Shown piece by piece: positions 49,701-64,000 of a DNA stretch of 64,000 nt (the first letter of the stretch is position 1; every line of letters starts with the position of its first letter). Below the pieces are notes generated by a model that ran no database searches, was not told the DNA's origin, and saw only the letters and a list, made by a program, of their open reading frames with translations. A program made the translations under genes and the position numbers. The DNA comes from Cinclus cinclus. Its lineage: Eukaryota > Chordata > Aves > Passeriformes > Cinclidae. Location of the stretch: contig NC_085049.1 of assembly GCF_963662255.1 (NCBI RefSeq), forward strand, positions 29,854,142-29,918,141. The letters are read 5' to 3'.

Positions 49701-51334
49701 AGTTGTGTTAGTTAGTGTAGTTGCTAACTACCCTAAGTATACATGGATGGGATATACCATTTTCCTCTGCATCTCTAAGGTAAAAAAAACTTGGTAACAG
49801 TTCCTATTACCTGGAATAAAGGACCAGGATGTTCCAAATAATGCCTCAAGTCAGCTTGGGGGGAGCTGAAGTCCTTAGTCCTGGACTTCAGCTGCGAGGT
49901 AAATAAATCTCAGACCCTTTCTCTTAATCATCTGCTTTTAGTCACTGCTGTCAGTAACACTAAACACATTCTGGAGGACACCAACTTTTGAATCCAAGTG
50001 TAACAAGTTTCTTCCTCTTTCCTGAGAAGGAAGATACAAAACTAACAGAGTAAAGTAAATGGTAAATAACTCCAACATCTTCCAGTGTGAGAATCAAGTC
50101 AAACACTTATCTTGTTATTATTTTGCTTTTCAAAAGTATGCAAGACCTGGCTTTGTGAATGTCTTGGTACCATCAGATCCTGTACAAAGAATCTCATTTT
50201 GTCACAGACAAGCATCTGCAGATAGCTTACTGATGAGCTGGATGAAACCATCAGAAAGGACCTAAACAAATCTGCTTCAAAACATACTCTGAATCAAGAA
50301 ACAACACAGCTAAGCATGCACATGCAAAGGCTTATCCTTCAGTATATGTGTGTCATAAAACCAGAGCCCGGTGCTTAGTCAGGAAGCTGGATCAGCAACT
50401 GTTGCAAAGATAAAAGCGGTAACAGTATCCAAAATCTAGAAAGAGGGGAGGACTTCAATCCCCACACAGTTATTGCCCAGTCACAGAAACATGTGCTGAA
50501 AAGCAAAGCACTGAAGGAATAAATACCATAACCATCTACGTGGAAAACAAGAGCTGCTGCCTAAATGCAACAGCAAAGAGCAGTTAAACCAAAAATCCAA
50601 CCTTGCTAAATAATCTTATTTCCAATGAGCAAATTTAAAACATTTCTTCCAGACACAGACTAAAATAAGCTTGGAATCAAGATTTTCTTAGCAGTCAATC
50701 TCCATTTGAGAGGAACGAGGCAGTAAAAGGCTTATCTAGCATTTAGAGTCTACTTTAAATGAGGGCACACACATTAGGGCCTCAGGTTAAAAACACTGCA
50801 TAGAGCCAGAATTGCTGCAGCTTGGAAAATGCTCTTCATGGCACAGTGTAAATTCCTACTGTTTCTGATTCACTGCAATACTTACAGAAGTTGATTTCAA
50901 AACACATTTAAGTAGTAATTCATTATCTTCTATTTTCCACGTAAGAAATCTCAGAACTGAGCATTAGGAAGAGTTGGGGTATAGTTTGGATCTCCTGCAC
51001 AGAAGCAACAAACTTGTGATGGGAAATGGATTGTGTTTGTTTTATCTAAGTAGCACTGTTGTGTTACCGTAGTTCTCTCCTGTGACAGAAGATAGAGGGA
51101 GCAAAACTACTGACCCATTTTTCAGGGAGAATGATGCTCCAGAATCCTAGACTCCTAGTCAAAAGCCTTGCCTACAATCCAATGTTATTCCTGCAAACAG
51201 TTTGACACTACTCCTTGCACTTGAATTCCAGCTTCACAGAACAGTTCATGCACACAGCTCAGATATGAAGTCCTTACACAAACAAACCCACTTTTCAAAG
51301 GTTGCTGTCAATGCCCCAGAGAGAAGTGTCAAGG

Positions 51335-51881
51335 AACTCCATATACACACGCATTTTTATTTTAATAAATAGTTTTACAGGCTCAGGCTTTTTTTCTCTT
51401 AATCACATATACAGAACAGGAAATGCCTGACCAAGTAACATGAACTACTAACCTTGGGAAAGAATACATGCCCTCTGTAACACTGAAAACCATAAGTGAA
51501 AGGGGATTTGCCATCAGCAGCATAGTAATTTATTTCACACATCACACAACTTGAGAGAGATGTGGCCAAAGCAAAGAGAGTGACCCTAAATGGACCACTT
51601 GTCCTTAGAGAGTCACAACAGTGTAAGGAAAGCCAAGAGCCCAAGTGCCTCCATTTTCTAGTGCCACTTCTGGATGAATATGTATGTCTTCACATCCTTT
51701 GAGCAAGGCATTCTAACCACAAGTAGAGAGGCTAAGCACAGCAGGTATGCAAAATTATTCGATTGAAGAACAGATACTGGATGACACAGTAATGTTAAAT
51801 TTCAAGATTTTAAATTAGCAGATGCTTTTGCATCCCCTTCAGTATGGCAGTGGAACAGATTCCACCTTCTCTCATAGAGTT
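51335..51881 (-). other. ATP6V1E1: ATP6V1E1 3' UTR
   Basis: About 0.55 kb of non-coding sequence after the stop, ending just beyond the AATAAA on the minus strand at 51361-51356. Nothing else notable was seen in it. Confidence 0.65.
51356..51361 (-). terminator. Poly(A) signal for ATP6V1E1
   Basis: TTTATT on the plus strand, i.e. AATAAA on the gene strand, about 520 nt after the stop codon, where a short V-ATPase 3' UTR would be expected to end. Confidence 0.65.
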
Positions 51882-62259
<10,378 letters not shown>

Positions 62260-62325
62260 GGCGGTGGCGGTGACGGTGGCAGCGGCGGTGACAGTGGCGG
62301 TGGCAGCAGCGGTGACAGCCGCAAG
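62260..62325 (-). repeat. Degenerate GGC/GGT triplet repeat in ATP6V1E1 5' UTR
   Basis: The plus strand shows repeated GGCGGTGGCAGC/GGTGAC units immediately upstream of the start codon. On the gene strand this gives a C/G-rich, structured leader of CCACCG, GTCACC and GCTGCC units. Confidence 0.7.
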
Positions 62326-63344
62326 CCCAAGGAAACGCGCCCGGTGCCGTCGGTGACCGCGAGCGGAATCAGATCCGGTGCGGGTCACGACCAGGGCGGG
62401 GTCGCCACAAGCCACGCCCACCGAGCATCCGGACCAATAGGAAGACGAATGGCGTATGATGTCACTTCACCACATGTGGCGGGGCCGTCATTGTCACCGT
62501 CACGGCGGTAGTGAAAAGTTCACGGAAAAACTGCGGTGACTGCAACCTGCAGCGGACAGACATGGAACACCGGGACGAACTCGCCTGTAAGGCCCTGAAG
62601 TAGATTTGTGTTGGCAGTGCGCAGGAGAAGCAGAAAGATGCAAGAAAGAGTTGGACAAGGGGAGGGGAAAGAGGGCCTTGCTGGAGTTCTGTTACTGCTG
62701 CCATTCTTTTCTTTATGGCACAGTTAAAGACAACTTCATAATCTAATAGTATTGGTTTGCTCTAATTGGCAAGAGGCTTCCATTTCCATTCTGCAGGAAC
62801 ATTTGGTGGAAAAGATAAAACCATTCCCTTACAAATCAGTGTCAAATGCGGTATTCATCACATCCATGCTTCTTCCTGGTTTATTTCCATTCCCTCATTT
62901 TTTCTGTATGAAAAAGCTTATTACAAAACTATGCGTGTAACTCTGCTGTCTTTTCATATTGCTTTTATAATGCTGGAAATCAGCATGTACTTTGGGTCTG
63001 CAGAACGATTTACTCGTACTTCAGGCACTGTCTAAATAATATTAAATTTTAACAAAAAAAGAAATAATATACAATAGTAAATGATAATTATGTCTATTAT
63101 TCTAAAATAAATATTACTATGTAAAATAGAAAATACAGTAGGAATTGTATCCAGACTCTGTATTTTTTCCGTGTGCCCCCTGCCTTATGGGGTGTTTCGG
63201 TTTGGGACTGTGACCCACCTAACCCCACGTGACCTGGAGGTCAGATCCGCGGACACTGAACTGCCAAGAGGTCAGGCCAGCTTTCCTCCGAATCCTTGAG
63301 GAAAAGGGGAGAGCTTGGCAGGAGCGCACCCCGATCTTATCCCT

Positions 63345-64000
63345 ATCCCGGTGACTGAGTCCCCGGGATCGCTGGGAGCCCCTCCCGCCCCCCGGGCGGT
63401 GACGTCACGAGGCGGGGCCCCGGCCGGGTCCCGCCCCTCCCTCGGCGCGAGCCGTGACGCGCGGCACGCGCCGCTCCCCGCGCTCCTGCCCCCGCCCCCT
63501 CCATCATGGCGGCGGCGGCGGCAAATTAGGGCAGAGCCCGCGCACCGGCCGAGCGCGCGAGCGCGCGCGCGCGCCCGCCCGCCCCCCCCCCCCCCTCCCT
63601 ACACCGCCCCCGGCGGGAGCGACCCGGGAGCTGCGGCCGCTCCTCCGCCTTCTCCAGTTCCTCCCCACGGCGCCCGCAGGTGAGGAACGGGCGTGGGAGC
63701 GGGCGGGCTGATTATTTATTTCTTTACCGACCTGTCTGTGTGCATTTACTTATTAATTTAGGGGTGGTGGGGGAGAGGGTAGCGGCGGCGGCCCCGCGCG
63801 CGCTCCCGTCCGCCAGGGGCAGGCTGAGGGGGGCCGCGAGCCGGGCGCGCGCGTCTCGGCGGGGGCGCGGCCGGGGCAGGCGCTCCCCCTGGCGGCCGGT
63901 GCCGCTCCCGCCCCTTTGGCCGTGCGGACTCCGCTCCGCCCGAGGCACCCCCGGGGCACCCTCGGGCCCGGCGGGCCGCCGTGGCGAAGGGGCCGTGCCA
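63345..64000 (+). promoter_or_regulatory. CpG island, probable BCL2L13 promoter
   Basis: Very CpG-dense to the end of the window. It holds a consensus CRE TGACGTCA (63400-63407), GC boxes (GGCGGGG near 63412), a YY1-like ATCATGGCGGCGGC (about 63504) and a GC-dinucleotide/poly-C tract (63557-63597). In human the next gene after ATP6V1E1, in divergent orientation, is BCL2L13, whose first exon is non-coding. Assignment to BCL2L13 is inference from synteny; no BCL2L13 protein sequence is in the window. Confidence 0.65.
63500..63679 (+). other. Putative non-coding first exon (BCL2L13?)
   Basis: GC-rich segment ending in a strong splice donor GCCCGCAG|GTGAGG at 63679/63680. The ATG in CATCATGGCGG runs into a stop within six codons (GGCAAATTAG), consistent with an untranslated leader. 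The 5' end is a guess near the ATGGCGG motif. Confidence 0.45.

Larger units (their letters stand above)
33206..51334. other. Intergenic interval without recognised exons, 18 kb
   Basis: Between the CECR2 and ATP6V1E1 3' ends, which face each other. It contains simple repeats (39182-39223, 39469-39511), G-rich tracts (42859-42883, 43497-43540, 44310-44341), short tandem duplications (45780-45835, 46708-46748) and AU-rich patches (40.3-40.5 kb, 46.38-46.53 kb). Open frames up to 187 codons here show no family motif and are taken as chance. Confidence 0.6.

Noticed and set aside
63315..63683. 122-codon plus-strand open frame in the second CpG island
   Set aside because: Pro/Ala/Arg-rich product of GC-rich sequence and the GC/poly-C tract; BCL2L13 coding is known to begin in a later exon.

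Overview
This is a 64-kb piece of vertebrate, almost certainly avian, nuclear DNA. Two things point to a bird. The coding exons read as orthologues of the vertebrate genes CECR2 and ATP6V1E1, and three interspersed repeats have the 3'-end sequence of CR1 LINEs (29.6-29.85 kb, 54.4-54.5 kb, 61.55-61.8 kb), the dominant bird and reptile retroposon. The window looks like ordinary single-copy euchromatin: spliced genes with GT-AG introns, two CpG islands, simple repeats and long non-coding stretches. There are no bacterial, viral or CRISPR features.

Layout: (1) 1-9524 is intron of CECR2; its 5' exons, about 76 N-terminal residues by comparison with the human protein, lie upstream of the window. 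(2) 9525-32731, plus strand: seventeen coding exons of CECR2. Their phases join without a break into 1384 codons plus stop, covering the end of the DDT/WHIM-like region, an AT-hook, a charged coiled coil, a bromodomain and a long Pro/Gly/Tyr-rich tail. (3) 32732 to about 33.2 kb: 3' UTR with a good poly(A) signal at 33173, possibly with longer forms. (4) About 33.2-51.3 kb: 18 kb with no recognisable exon. It holds microsatellites, G-rich tracts and AU-rich stretches. In mammals SLC25A18 lies between these two genes; I could not find it here. (5) 62259-51882, minus strand: nine exons of ATP6V1E1, summing to exactly 226 codons plus stop, the same length as the human protein, with a CpG-island promoter at about 62.1-62.5 kb. 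(6) 63.35-64.0 kb: a second CpG island with a plausible non-coding first exon and splice donor on the plus strand. By synteny this is best explained as the start of BCL2L13.

The order CECR2(+) - ATP6V1E1(-) - [BCL2L13(+)] matches the conserved synteny of human 22q11.2 (cat eye syndrome region). The genes are not functionally linked: CECR2 is a nuclear chromatin-remodelling cofactor of ISWI ATPases, and ATP6V1E1 is the E subunit of the V-ATPase peripheral stalk. I found no undescribed biological system. The most useful leads are the alternative CECR2 C-termini built into its last two introns, the missing SLC25A18, the close divergent promoters near 62-63.7 kb with E-box and CRE sites, and a few perfect intronic hairpins.
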